A stretch of 64,000 nt of DNA from CAYSWV01 sp964434865 (GTDB taxonomy: Bacteria; Cyanobacteriota; Cyanobacteriia; Thermostichales; Thermostichaceae): NCBI GenBank assembly GCA_964434865.1, contig CAYSWV010000001.1:153888-217887 (forward strand), written 5' to 3'. Below are positions 43,729 to 52,930 of the stretch, piece after piece (the first letter of the stretch is position 1; each line of letters begins with the position of its first letter). Under the pieces are notes generated by a model. The model saw only the letters and a program-made list of their open reading frames with translations. It made no database searches and had not been told where the DNA came from. Both the position numbers and the translations under genes were made by a program.

Positions 43729-44553
43729 ATGCAGTCTCAGGTGTCTCTATTGCAACGCTACAATCCTCGAGGCGGATCGTTGTATCAACTCTGGATGGGC
43801 ATTCGGTTTTTTTGGTCAGGGTGGAGTTTGTTTTGGCAGTCAGGGCGGCTCAAACTGATCAGCCTGGTGCCTATTCTTCTCACCGTTGGGATCTTTACCG
43901 GCCTGGGTTATCTCAGCATTCAATTAACTGAAATGCTACTTCAAGGCATCCCAGCTGGTTGGCCAGGGTGGTTAGTTGGCATCATTGACACATTAGGTAC
44001 CATCTTGACGCTGATCATCTCCATTTTGCTGAGCTATCTCTTATTCTTTCCGATTGCATCGGTGATCTCGGGACCCTTTCGGGAAGCTTTGGCCACTCAA
44101 ACAGAAATTTTGATCCTGGGTCAAGCTTCTGAAGCTTCGGCTGGATCGGTGTTAACGATCATTGGCGATGTGATTCAATCCGTTCTATTTCAACTCTCAG
44201 TTTTGATCTTGACCCTGAGTCTAGGTTGGTTTACACCCGCTGTGGGACCCTTCATCACTATAGTTTTGCTGATGTATCTAGCGAGCTTAGATATGGTTGA
44301 TCCAGCTTTAAGTATTCGAGGCTATTTGCTAGGCCAGAAGTTGAAGTTTCTCCGATCGCATTTAGCTCTAATGGCTGGGTTTGGGATCATGGCTTTTGTG
44401 TTACTCGGGATTCCAGTTTTGAATCTATTGATCTTACCTGTTGCCTCTATTGGTGGAACGATCTTGGTGGTAGGGGTGATGCAGCCACAAGCACTACATT
44501 CTGCTCAATCTCAAGTAGATCAGAGTTCAATTAGTGACGGTAAAGCTAGTTAA
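43729..44553 (+). CDS. EI24/CysZ-like membrane protein
   Basis: 274 residues with four or more long hydrophobic stretches (near 46-66, 85-118, 140-178 and 212-250). The opening IRFFWSGWSLFWQSGRLKLISLVPILLT and the FPIASVISGPFREAL block match the EI24/CysZ family, whose members transport sulfate in enterobacteria. Many cyanobacterial relatives have no known substrate. ATG at 43729, 87 bases after the PPOX-like gene on the same strand. Sulfate transport is possible but unproven; no sulfur genes are adjacent. Confidence 0.85.
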   Translation: MQSQVSLLQRYNPRGGSLYQLWMGIRFFWSGWSLFWQSGRLKLISLVPILLTVGIFTGLGYLSIQLTEMLLQGIPAGWPGWLVGIIDTLGTILTLIISILLSYLLFFPIASVISGPFREALATQTEILILGQASEASAGSVLTIIGDVIQSVLFQLSVLILTLSLGWFTPAVGPFITIVLLMYLASLDMVDPALSIRGYLLGQKLKFLRSHLALMAGFGIMAFVLLGIPVLNLLILPVASIGGTILVVGVMQPQALHSAQSQVDQSSISDGKAS

Positions 44554-44711
44554 TCTTAAACAATCAGCTTTTACAAGCAATGGACTGAAGCAAGATCTCA
44601 AAGACTATGCATGGGAGATGAAATATTAGCTGTTACAGTTTTTGTGACATCATCGATCGGCTAAGTGCTCAATGATAAGGTAGGCCTAGAATTGGAATAA
44701 GGGTAAGAAAA

Positions 44712-46514
44712 ATGTTGAACCAAAAATGGGTATCTCTATTCATATGTACTGCAGCGATGACGTTAACTTTGGGTTGCTCAGATGATGATGCTGTATACTA
44801 TGATAGCGAGAGAGTAGCAGATGCAGACACTTCAATGCAAACTCTCAGTGCTCCAGTGCCAGCAGAGTTGCCTCAGGAATCTGTACAAGAGAGCCTATCT
44901 GCACCTCTGCCTCAATTTAATTTTGGCGAATCGCAGACTGCAAATATACCTCTGAGCGAGGCTAATCCTTCTCAAAGGGCTGCCCTACCTGCTTTATCAG
45001 TGCCTGCAAATGTCCCTCAAGGGTCCCCCGCTTCATCTGTACTCCCTGAGTTGAACTCGAATGAGATCCAACCCCAGCCAGCTGGTGAAGACTATAACTC
45101 TATTACAGAAAATCGCTTCTTAGGGGTTGAAGCCAATCCATTATCAACCTTTTCCATTGATGTAGATAGTGCCTCTTACAGTAATATGCGGCGATTTTTA
45201 AATGATGGGATCATTCCACTTCCAGATGCAATCCGAATTGAAGAACTAATCAACTATTTTCATTATGATTATCCTCAACCTGATCCTGAGTGTGATTGTC
45301 CCTTTTTCACAGTGGCTGAACTCTCTGAAGCGCCCTGGAATGAGCAGCACAAACTTGTTCATGTGGGGATCCAGGGTCGTGAGATAGCTACTGAAGATTT
45401 GCCTCCTAGTAATCTAGTCTTTCTTTTAGATGTCTCAGGATCTATGAGTTCACCTGATAAGCTACCCTTACTCAAATCAGCTTTTCAACTGTTGGTTCAA
45501 GAGCTTGACGGTAATGATCGGGTCAGTATTGTGGTTTATGCCGGATCAGCGGGTGTGGTGTTAGATCCAACTTCAGGGCTAGATAAGCAGACAATCTTAG
45601 AGGCGTTAGAGCGTTTGGAGGCCGGGGGATCAACTGCAGGCGGACAAGGCATTCAACTAGCCTATGCTTTAGCTGAAGAAACCTTTATTCCCGATGGCAA
45701 TAATAGAGTGATCCTAGCCACAGATGGTGACTTTAATGTGGGCGTTTCCAGTGAATCTGCTCTGGTACGGTTAATTGAAGAGAAGCGAGATCAAGCTATC
45801 TTTTTAACTGTTTTGGGCTTTGGCACCGGTAATCTCCAAGATTCCAAGATGGAGCAGATCGCTAATCATGGCAATGGTAACTATGCCTATATTGACAGTG
45901 TGGCTGAAGCTCGCAAGGTGCTGGTGCAAGAATTAGGGGCAACCCTATTGACCATTGCTAAAGATGTCAAGATCCAGATTGAATTTAATCCAGCCAAAGT
46001 TCAGGCCTATCGCTTGATTGGCTATGAAAACCGGATCTTAGCTGCAGAAGACTTCAATGATGACACCAAAGATGCTGGTGAATTAGGGGCTGGCCACTCA
46101 GTTACGGCTCTTTATGAAATCATCCCAGCTGGGGTAGAAGCTGATGTGGATCTGACTGAAGTTGATGATCTGAGGTATCAACCAACCCCTGTAGAGCCTG
46201 CAGCTGATTTTAGTGATGAGTTGATGCTCTTGAAGCTTCGCTATAAAGATCCCACAGCAGACACTTCAAAACTATTGGCAACCCCAGTGGTTGATCAAGG
46301 TATCCCATTAGAGCGTACCTCACCTGACTTTCGCTTTTCTGCGGCTGTGGCTGGCTTTGGCATGGTGCTGCGGGACTCTGACTATAAAGGAGCTGCAACA
46401 CCTCTAATGATCGAACAGTTAGCGACTGAGGCCTTAGGCCCTGATCTAGAGGGCTATCGATCAGAGTTTTTAGAGCTAGTGCAACGGTACCAGGGTCTGA
46501 TTAGCTCTAGATAA
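44712..46514 (+). CDS. VWA-domain lipoprotein (YfbK-like, DUF3520)
   Basis: 600 residues. A signal with lipobox LTLGC (cysteine at residue 22) indicates a lipoprotein. A disordered Pro/Ser/Gln-rich linker extends to about 130, then the conserved N-terminal von Willebrand block (NRFLGVEANPLSTFSIDVDSAS). The VWA domain (about 235-410) has the MIDAS motif DVSGSMS near 240, a conserved Thr region and ATDGDFN near 337. The C-terminal DUF3520-type region follows (LRYKDP, FAAAVAGFGMVLRDS-like block near 555). The protein probably binds partners in a metal-dependent way on the periplasmic side. Partner unknown. Confidence 0.9.
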   Translation: MLNQKWVSLFICTAAMTLTLGCSDDDAVYYDSERVADADTSMQTLSAPVPAELPQESVQESLSAPLPQFNFGESQTANIPLSEANPSQRAALPALSVPANVPQGSPASSVLPELNSNEIQPQPAGEDYNSITENRFLGVEANPLSTFSIDVDSASYSNMRRFLNDGIIPLPDAIRIEELINYFHYDYPQPDPECDCPFFTVAELSEAPWNEQHKLVHVGIQGREIATEDLPPSNLVFLLDVSGSMSSPDKLPLLKSAFQLLVQELDGNDRVSIVVYAGSAGVVLDPTSGLDKQTILEALERLEAGGSTAGGQGIQLAYALAEETFIPDGNNRVILATDGDFNVGVSSESALVRLIEEKRDQAIFLTVLGFGTGNLQDSKMEQIANHGNGNYAYIDSVAEARKVLVQELGATLLTIAKDVKIQIEFNPAKVQAYRLIGYENRILAAEDFNDDTKDAGELGAGHSVTALYEIIPAGVEADVDLTEVDDLRYQPTPVEPAADFSDELMLLKLRYKDPTADTSKLLATPVVDQGIPLERTSPDFRFSAAVAGFGMVLRDSDYKGAATPLMIEQLATEALGPDLEGYRSEFLELVQRYQGLISSR

Positions 46515-46656
46515 CTAGAATCTTTACTGAGCCGAGTATGGATAGAGAAACAACCCTAAGAGTGTAAAGCTTTTTGAAGCTGCTTCATAAATGTTCAGGA
46601 TCTAAAACAGCTTCCTCTTTTAGAGTATGTTGAATGAGGTCTATGGAGATATTGTA

Positions 46657-46890
46657 ATGGTTCAGCGTGGTTCTAAGGTGCGTGTATTACGCAAAGAGTC
46701 TTACTGGTATCGTGATGTGGGTACTGTTGCAGCCATCGATAAAAGTGGCATCATCTACCCTGTGATCGTGCGCTTTGACAAGCTCAATTACTACAACATC
46801 AACACCAACAACTTCCGAGAAGATGAACTTGAAGAGATCGAGCCACCCAAGAAGAAGGCTGAAAAGAAAGCGGCTGAGAAAACTGCTTAG
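46657..46890 (+). CDS. psaE: Photosystem I reaction centre subunit IV (PsaE)
   Basis: 77 residues. The sequence MVQRGSKVRVLRKESYWYRD, then GTVAAIDKSGIIYPVIVRFD and NTNNFREDELEEI, is unmistakable PsaE, the SH3-like stromal subunit that helps ferredoxin docking and cyclic electron flow at photosystem I. I chose the ATG at 46657 because it has GGAG 8 bases upstream and matches the family N-terminus; an upstream ATG at 46627 would add ten unrelated residues. The tail (PPKKKAEKKAAEKTA) is a basic/alanine extension like that seen in some cyanobacteria. mutM follows after 81 bases on the same strand. Confidence 0.98.
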   Translation: MVQRGSKVRVLRKESYWYRDVGTVAAIDKSGIIYPVIVRFDKLNYYNINTNNFREDELEEIEPPKKKAEKKAAEKTA

Positions 46891-46971
46891 ATCTTAAGGC
46901 CACTGGGAGGCTCTCAAGTTAACCTCTATACTCTAAAGTTGCAAGCCTTATCGTTGCAGCTAGGTGGTAGA

Positions 46972-47838
46972 GTGCCTGAGTTACCTGAAGTTGAAACGGT
47001 GCGTCGAGATCTCGACCGCGTCACTCAAGACGAAACAATTACCTGGATTAAAGTCCACTTAGCTCGGACCATCGCCTATCCAGATCCTGATTTATTTGGT
47101 TATCACCTCGTGGGTTGTCGGCTGGTGGGTTGGCATCGACGAGGTAAATATTTGTTGGGGGTTTGTCACAATGGTGCTCATCTAGGTGTACATCTGCGGA
47201 TGACTGGGCAACTGTTGTGGGTTGAGCCTCATATCCCTTTACCCAAGCACACTCGAGTGCAGTTAGGCTTTAAGTCGGGGATGGAATTACGGTTTGTAGA
47301 TCAACGAACCTTTGGTCAGTTATGGGCAGTTGCCCCCCACCTGCCCCTAGAATCTGTAATCTCAGGATTAGCGCAGCTGGGGCCAGAGCCCTTCTCAGAG
47401 GAGTTTTCCGACAGCTACTGGATCTCAGCTTTGCAGCGGCAGCGCCCTATTAAAAATGCTCTCCTGGATCAAACTCTGGTGGCTGGAGTGGGCAATATCT
47501 ATGCCGATGAAGCCTTGTTTTTAAGTCAGATCCACCCTCAAGTTGCCTGTGCCGCTCTATCCCCTGAGCAAGCTTGTTCTCTCCGGCACTATTTGATTCA
47601 AGTGCTCCAGACTAGTATTGACAGCCGAGGCACCACCTTTAGTGCTTATCGAGATGCGATGGGGATCAATGGTAATTATCAGGGGCAAGCTTGGGTTTAT
47701 GGCCGTAAGGGATCCCCGTGTCGTATTTGTCAAACCCCGATCCAGAGACTGAAATTAGCCGGGCGCTCTGCCCATTTTTGTCCTACCTGTCAGCCCTCGC
47801 CGATCCCACTCTCTTGTACCCTTGATCCAGGTGAATGA
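46972..47838 (+). CDS. mutM: Formamidopyrimidine-DNA glycosylase (Fpg/MutM)
   Basis: 288 residues. The start must be the GTG at 46972, because the mature enzyme needs Pro as its second residue and first amino acid after Met removal (PELPEVETV), the nucleophile for base excision of oxidised purines. An AGGTGG site lies just upstream; longer in-frame starts would bury the proline. E3 (ELPEVE), the helix-two-turn-helix region (ALLDQTLVAGVGNIYADEALF) and a C-terminal zinc finger (CRIC...CPTC) are present. It repairs 8-oxoguanine, a lesion relevant to phototrophs. It follows psaE by 81 bases; trpD is next on the same strand. Confidence 0.96.
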   Translation: MPELPEVETVRRDLDRVTQDETITWIKVHLARTIAYPDPDLFGYHLVGCRLVGWHRRGKYLLGVCHNGAHLGVHLRMTGQLLWVEPHIPLPKHTRVQLGFKSGMELRFVDQRTFGQLWAVAPHLPLESVISGLAQLGPEPFSEEFSDSYWISALQRQRPIKNALLDQTLVAGVGNIYADEALFLSQIHPQVACAALSPEQACSLRHYLIQVLQTSIDSRGTTFSAYRDAMGINGNYQGQAWVYGRKGSPCRICQTPIQRLKLAGRSAHFCPTCQPSPIPLSCTLDPGE

Positions 47839-47901
47839 ACCGAGGCTGTGGTCGGTGATGGCTAGCCCTTGATCATCCGGTAACTCTTTTTGTAAAGAAC
47901 T

Positions 47902-48942
47902 ATGACAACTACAGATAACGCAACAGTGTGGCCCCAACTGCTCCAACAACTTTTAGAGGGTCAGGCACTTGCCGAATCACAGGCGGAAGCTTTGATGAAT
48001 GGCTGGCTAGATAGTGAGGTTCCTGATGTGGTTTCGGGTGCGATCCTGGCGGCTCTCCAAGCCAAGGGAGTGGAGGCAACTGAATTAGCTGGGATGGCCC
48101 GTGTCTTGCAACGTGCTGCTGTCGGTGAACCCTTGACTCTACCCCTCCTTGTCGATACCTGTGGCACCGGGGGAGATGGGGCTGGAACCTTTAATATTTC
48201 AACGGCTGTAGCGTTTGTGGTGAGTGCTGCTGGCATCCCTGTGGCTAAGCATGGCAATCGATCAGCCTCTAGTAAAGTGGGATCTGCTGATGTTTTAGAA
48301 GCCTTAGATGTCAACTTAACAGCGCCCCCTGAAGCTATCCGAGCGGCTGTTCAAGAAGTGGGGATCACCTTTTTATTTGCACCTAACTGGCATCCAGCAA
48401 TGCGGGCCGTGGTCCCTTATCGGAAAACCCTCAAGATCCGCACTATTTTCAATCTGATCGGTCCTTTGGTGAATCCTTTAAAACCGAATCGCCAGGTGGT
48501 GGGGGTGTATGATTCTGAGCTGGTGGTGACTGTAGCTGAAGCCTTACGCCTACTGGGTTGTGATCAAGCAGTTGTGCTGCATAGCCGAGAAGGTCTAGAT
48601 GAGGCCGGGTTACAGGATCTCACTGATCTAGCCATTCTTAAAGCTGGTGAAGTGACTCGAGATCAGTTGGATGCGGCTGCCTTAGGATTAACCCCTGCAC
48701 CGTTGTCAGCTCTTAGGGGGGGGGAATTATCAGATAATATCGCGATCATGAGTGCCGTCCTCCAAGGTGAAGCTACCTCAGCTCAACAAGATGTCGTCGC
48801 CCTCAATTCTGCCCTAGTGTTGCAAATGGCTGGTAAGGTTACAACCTGGTCCGAAGGGGTTACCCTAGCCCAACAGATCCTGACCAGTGGAGCCGCCTGG
48901 GATCGATTAAATCAATTAGTGACCTTTTTGAAAACAGCCTAA
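47902..48942 (+). CDS. trpD: Anthranilate phosphoribosyltransferase
   Basis: 346 residues with the classic TrpD signature: TCGTGGDGAGTFNIST near residue 90, KHGNRSASSKVGSADVLEALD near 118, FLFAPNWHPAM near 165 and NLIGPLVNPLKP near 195. It catalyses the second step of tryptophan synthesis, joining anthranilate and PRPP. Unlike the paralogue at 41839-42867, all substrate and metal motifs are present, so this is the biosynthetic enzyme. ATG start, 63 bases after mutM. No other trp gene is in the window, which is usual for cyanobacteria. Confidence 0.97.
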   Translation: MTTTDNATVWPQLLQQLLEGQALAESQAEALMNGWLDSEVPDVVSGAILAALQAKGVEATELAGMARVLQRAAVGEPLTLPLLVDTCGTGGDGAGTFNISTAVAFVVSAAGIPVAKHGNRSASSKVGSADVLEALDVNLTAPPEAIRAAVQEVGITFLFAPNWHPAMRAVVPYRKTLKIRTIFNLIGPLVNPLKPNRQVVGVYDSELVVTVAEALRLLGCDQAVVLHSREGLDEAGLQDLTDLAILKAGEVTRDQLDAAALGLTPAPLSALRGGELSDNIAIMSAVLQGEATSAQQDVVALNSALVLQMAGKVTTWSEGVTLAQQILTSGAAWDRLNQLVTFLKTA

Positions 48943-48959
48943 GTCGTTAAACCCTTGTC

Positions 48960-50504
48960 TCAAGGTTGAGGAAGTCGAGATAGCAGCGCCAGGCAGGTAC
49001 CGGTCAACCCTCCATTGATCACACTCATGATAAACAGGGTGGTTAGGGTCACCTGATTGCTATTAAAATTCAAATCAAAAATAACAGCGGGGATGAAGCC
49101 AACCATTAAGGCGATGAAAGGAGCTAGGGCATTCACTGGTAACCACCAGCCTGAACCAGCCATGACGCGGCCCAGAGCAAAAAGCTGCAGCAAGCCTAAG
49201 GTCACACCATAAAAAACAAGAGCCAGCAAGCCGACAATGGGAGCCCCCAGACCGATCGCAACTCCAACTTGAATGATGGCAATATTGATCAGGTAAGCCA
49301 CCACTGTCATCGCCACCCAAAGGGGACCCACCTGATAGCCAAACCGCCGTAGCACGAACCATTGCAAGATCCCCTGGCCTAACCCAAAACTCACCATACC
49401 GATGAACAAGCCGATGCTATTGGCCAGAGACCATAAGCCAATGAAACTGAGGCCTAGAGGTTGACGTTCAGCATGCTGACTAGGAGGGTGAGGGGCAGAA
49501 TAATCTGTGGGTATCCCTGCGGGATCTGGTGGGAGAGAGGCGGGTTGCCGTATAGTTGGGGGCACCGATACCTGAGCTACTGTACTAACTTGGGCGGTGG
49601 GTTGGGGTTTAGGTCCTGTGGTCTTAGTTAAACTTGGTCTTGAGCCTGGGACTATGGTTTCATCTAACCCTGGAGAACTCAACTCCAAAGCTTGTAAGTC
49701 TTGTAACATCGCTTCAGCTGTGGGATAGCGTTCCCGTGGATTAACCTGAACACTTCGCTCTAGAATGGCGGCAAAATCAGCACTAAGGTAAGGACAAAAC
49801 TCGCGCCACTTTAACTCGCCCGTGTAATGATCAGTTGGTAACTGATTGGGCATTTTCTTGGTGAGGAGATAGATCGCTGTCAACCCTAAGCTGAATAGAT
49901 CACTAGAAAAGATCGGTCGACCCGCTGCTTGCTCACTGGACATAAACCCTGGTGTTCCCCCCACAATCGATAAGGTGAGCTGACCATGGGAATCAACCTG
50001 GGTGGCGGCGGCTTCTTTCACAATGCCAAAATCAATTAAAACCGGCAGATGATCACGTTGACGGATAATAATATTGTCAGGCTTAATATCTCGATGAATC
50101 AGGCGTTGATCATGAATAAATATCAAGACTGGCAGCAGGTTTAACAGAATCTGTTTCACGGTGGCTTCACTTAGAGCTCCAGATTCACGCAGCCATTGAC
50201 TTAAGGTCTTCCCTTCAACCCACTCTTGAACTAGATAAAAGGTGTCATTTTCAAAAAAATAAGCGTAGAGGGATGGAATCTGATCGTGAGCTAGACCCAT
50301 CGATTCTAGTGTGGCTGCCTCGCGCCGAAACAATTCTTGAACCAGCTCAGTACCTTGAGTCACAGGCTTCAGTTGTTTGATCACACACGTACGGAGTGAA
50401 GGCATATGAGTATCTTGAGCTAAGTAGGTTTTGCCAAAGCCCCCTTCTCCTAAAACCTGAGTAATGCGGTATCGATTATTTAACATGTCTGGGGTCGCAG
50501 TCAT
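48960..50504 (-). CDS. Serine/threonine protein kinase with C-terminal membrane domain
   Basis: 514 residues. The Hanks-type kinase domain (about 11-275) has the Gly-rich loop LGEGGFGKTY, K43 in VIKQL, D139 in HRDIKPDN, D158 in DFGIVKE and an activation segment GGTPGFMSSEQ. A Pro/Thr-rich linker (280-345) leads to a membrane region with about five helices (350-512), a common layout in cyanobacterial kinases. It would phosphorylate proteins at the cytoplasmic face and sense a membrane or envelope cue through the C-terminus. ATG start. Downstream of ispE on the same strand (172-base gap), convergent with trpD. Confidence 0.93.
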   Translation of the reverse strand: MTATPDMLNNRYRITQVLGEGGFGKTYLAQDTHMPSLRTCVIKQLKPVTQGTELVQELFRREAATLESMGLAHDQIPSLYAYFFENDTFYLVQEWVEGKTLSQWLRESGALSEATVKQILLNLLPVLIFIHDQRLIHRDIKPDNIIIRQRDHLPVLIDFGIVKEAAATQVDSHGQLTLSIVGGTPGFMSSEQAAGRPIFSSDLFSLGLTAIYLLTKKMPNQLPTDHYTGELKWREFCPYLSADFAAILERSVQVNPRERYPTAEAMLQDLQALELSSPGLDETIVPGSRPSLTKTTGPKPQPTAQVSTVAQVSVPPTIRQPASLPPDPAGIPTDYSAPHPPSQHAERQPLGLSFIGLWSLANSIGLFIGMVSFGLGQGILQWFVLRRFGYQVGPLWVAMTVVAYLINIAIIQVGVAIGLGAPIVGLLALVFYGVTLGLLQLFALGRVMAGSGWWLPVNALAPFIALMVGFIPAVIFDLNFNSNQVTLTTLFIMSVINGGLTGTCLALLSRLPQP

Positions 50505-50676
50505 GATCTGACAGCCTCATCGAATCGATTCAACGACGGGATCACTGGATGATCTGAGCCCAGACTACGATCTAAGAAACTCTAATCCAGCCACAGCCGA
50601 ACCCTATTACCGAACAGTATTACAGTATTAAAGATTTAATCAAATCATACTGTGCGAATTAAGGCTTCCGTCAAGT

Positions 50677-51564
50677 TTAATCCAACTCCAACACAATACC
50701 AGTCGGTACTGTGGAAGTGGCCCAAAAATCAATTTGAGGGTAGAGCTTGGCCAAGCGGGCCTGATGAGCGATAGCCATTTCAATGGATGGCATCAGTGCA
50801 AATACGGTAGGCCCAGACCCTGACATCATCGTACCTAGGGACTCAGACATCATCGTCAGTTTCAAGTCAGCCACTTGGGGATAGTGGGCTAGCACAGGCA
50901 CTTCTAAAGCATTATATAAACAACGACCCATTTGTGTGGCATCTTGATGATTGATGGCAGTGAGCATCTCTTTTAGAGTCGGTGTTGCTTGGGGTCTTGG
51001 CACACCCTGATAGTTTTGATAAGCCCAAGCTGTTGAGACGGCTAGATCCTGAGGTTTGGCCAGCAACAGGGGAATGTCATGTAGATCCACCAAAGGTTCT
51101 AAAACTTCACCCCGACCGGCTGCTAATTGCGTACCGCCACGAATACAAAAAGGGATATCAGATCCCAATTGAGCTGCTAGATCTTGTAAATCAGCAATAG
51201 TGAGCCCTAACCCCCACAATTGATTGAGTCCTACTAACACAGCCGCTGCATTTGAAGATCCCCCAGCCAACCCGGCGGCAATCGGGATCTGCTTATCTAA
51301 ATAAATAGAGACGCCATCAGGACAATCAAACGTTTTCTGGACCAGTTGAGCGGCTCGAATGGCTAAGTTGCTATTGTCAAGGGGAACCTGGGGATGATTA
51401 CACGTTAGGTAGATACCTTCTTCAATCAATTTTAAGCGGATTTGATCAAAGAGGCCCACACTTTGAAGCACCATCGCAACTTCATGATAGCCATCCGCAC
51501 GTTTATCTAAGATCTCCAAGAATAAATTGATTTTGGCATAGGATTTGAGATGACAGGTTTGCAT
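50677..51564 (-). CDS. ispE: 4-diphosphocytidyl-2-C-methyl-D-erythritol kinase
   Basis: 295 residues of the GHMP kinase family. The AKINLFLEILDKRADGYHEV start and the ATP-binding PIAAGLAGGSSNAAAVL motif near 95-111 are diagnostic of IspE, followed by SDIPFCIRGGTQLAAGRGE and the C-terminal MSGSGPTVFAL motif. It phosphorylates CDP-methylerythritol in the plastid-type MEP pathway that supplies carotenoids, phytol and quinone tails. ATG start at 51564. The upstream spacer to the ABC cluster is about 350 bases and divergent. Confidence 0.97.
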   Translation of the reverse strand: MQTCHLKSYAKINLFLEILDKRADGYHEVAMVLQSVGLFDQIRLKLIEEGIYLTCNHPQVPLDNSNLAIRAAQLVQKTFDCPDGVSIYLDKQIPIAAGLAGGSSNAAAVLVGLNQLWGLGLTIADLQDLAAQLGSDIPFCIRGGTQLAAGRGEVLEPLVDLHDIPLLLAKPQDLAVSTAWAYQNYQGVPRPQATPTLKEMLTAINHQDATQMGRCLYNALEVPVLAHYPQVADLKLTMMSESLGTMMSGSGPTVFALMPSIEMAIAHQARLAKLYPQIDFWATSTVPTGIVLELD

Positions 51565-51911
51565 AGGTTTGAGGGGAGTAGGTTGAACACATTGAAACCA
51601 CGGGTCTCTAGAGATTGCTAGTCAAATTGCTCTCAAATGTCAATGAGTAGAGGATCCTAACTTTATGCTCTTAGAGTCAAGGATAGGTGATCTAGAAATC
51701 CCGGTGTTAGATCTAAAATTTACAATGTCAAATCCATGATTGGGTTCAGAGATTGGGTTTAGAGATTGGTGTCGATGAGCCAACCCTCTAGTGAACCTGA
51801 TTCCTAGCGATCTTGTTTTAGAGGATTAGCCAATTCATTGGATCAATCAAGGATTGACACAAACCTGTGCTAATGTTGCTTGTGGGCTTTAGCTATGAGG
51901 ATCTCCAACGG
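51565..51911. other. Divergent intergenic region, about 350 bases
   Basis: Spacer between ispE and the ABC cluster. It carries imperfect direct repeats of AGAGATTGGGTT near 51740-51770 and a TTGACA string near 51854, but no correctly spaced -10 box, so I do not call a promoter. Nothing else supported. Confidence 0.45.
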
Positions 51912-52922
51912 ATGATTGAAGTTGACAAGCTCAGTAAAATCTATGGAACGTTTACAGCGATCCGAGATGTTACCTTTGAGGTCCAGCCTGGCGAAATCAT
52001 GGGCTTTCTAGGGCCTAATGGTGCTGGGAAAACGACCTCTATGCGGATCCTGTCAGGCTTCTTACCAGCCACCTCAGGTCGAGCTCGGATCGCTGGATTT
52101 GATGTGAACGAAAACTCAATGGCGGTTCGACAGCGGATTGGCTACCTACCTGAAACCCCACCGCTGTATACCGAGATGACGGTAGTCGACTATTTAATGT
52201 TTGTGGCGGAGCTGAAAAAGGTCAGTGCCGGTGATCGAGTTCAGCGAGTCAATGAAGCGATCAAACGCTGTAGCCTTGAGGAAAAACGAGATACATTGAT
52301 TCGAAAACTCTCCAAAGGCTACAAGCAACGAGTGGGGATTGCCCAGGCGATTGTTCATGATCCGCCCGTGATCATCTTGGATGAACCTACAGTTGGCCTG
52401 GATCCTAAGCAAATTATTGAAGTTCGCAACTTAATCAAGAGTTTGGCTGGTGATCATACGTTGATCTTGTCCACCCACATTCTGCCAGAAGTTAGCATGA
52501 CCTGTGATCGAGTTGTCATTATCAATCGAGGTCAGGTTGTGGCCTCCGGCAACCCTAATGATTTGGCCGGGCAGATTGAGGGCAGCCAGGTTACGTTTGA
52601 GTTGGAAGGCTCTGATACGGTCATTCGACCGCTGCTTGAAAAAATCCCTGATGTCAGCTTAAAAGCATTGGATCAACTCACTCTAAGTGAAGATCCGACT
52701 GCTGCACGATGGACTGCTTCCCTGAAAGGCGATGATGCTAGCGATCGATGGATGCGAGAATTGGTGACTGCTTTAGTTCAAGCCGATATCGGTATCTATG
52801 AAATGCGGCGCTCCCAAGCCACACTAGAAGAACTCTTCCTGCAGCTAACGGCTCAAGATGTCAGTCCAGAGTTCAATCAGATCCCAAGTGCAAACCTGAG
52901 TAGTCAAAACAGTAATCAGTAG
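51912..52922 (+). CDS. ABC transporter ATP-binding protein, GldA-like
   Basis: 336 residues from the ATG at 51912, chosen because MIEVDKLSKIYG is the normal ABC ATPase start and GAGGA lies upstream; earlier in-frame starts add about 15 unrelated residues. Walker A GPNGAGKTT, signature LSKGYKQRVGIAQAI, Walker B VIILDEPT and H-loop STHIL are all intact. A C-terminal extension (about 225-335) is shared with GldA/NatA-type exporters. It powers the permease encoded 8 bases downstream. First gene of a five-gene same-strand run. Confidence 0.94.
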   Translation: MIEVDKLSKIYGTFTAIRDVTFEVQPGEIMGFLGPNGAGKTTSMRILSGFLPATSGRARIAGFDVNENSMAVRQRIGYLPETPPLYTEMTVVDYLMFVAELKKVSAGDRVQRVNEAIKRCSLEEKRDTLIRKLSKGYKQRVGIAQAIVHDPPVIILDEPTVGLDPKQIIEVRNLIKSLAGDHTLILSTHILPEVSMTCDRVVIINRGQVVASGNPNDLAGQIEGSQVTFELEGSDTVIRPLLEKIPDVSLKALDQLTLSEDPTAARWTASLKGDDASDRWMRELVTALVQADIGIYEMRRSQATLEELFLQLTAQDVSPEFNQIPSANLSSQNSNQ

Positions 52923-52930
52923 GAGGTTCT

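Noticed and set aside
51854..51859. TTGACA string upstream of the ABC cluster
   Set aside because: No -10 hexamer at 16-18 bases downstream, so a sigma-70 promoter is not supported.
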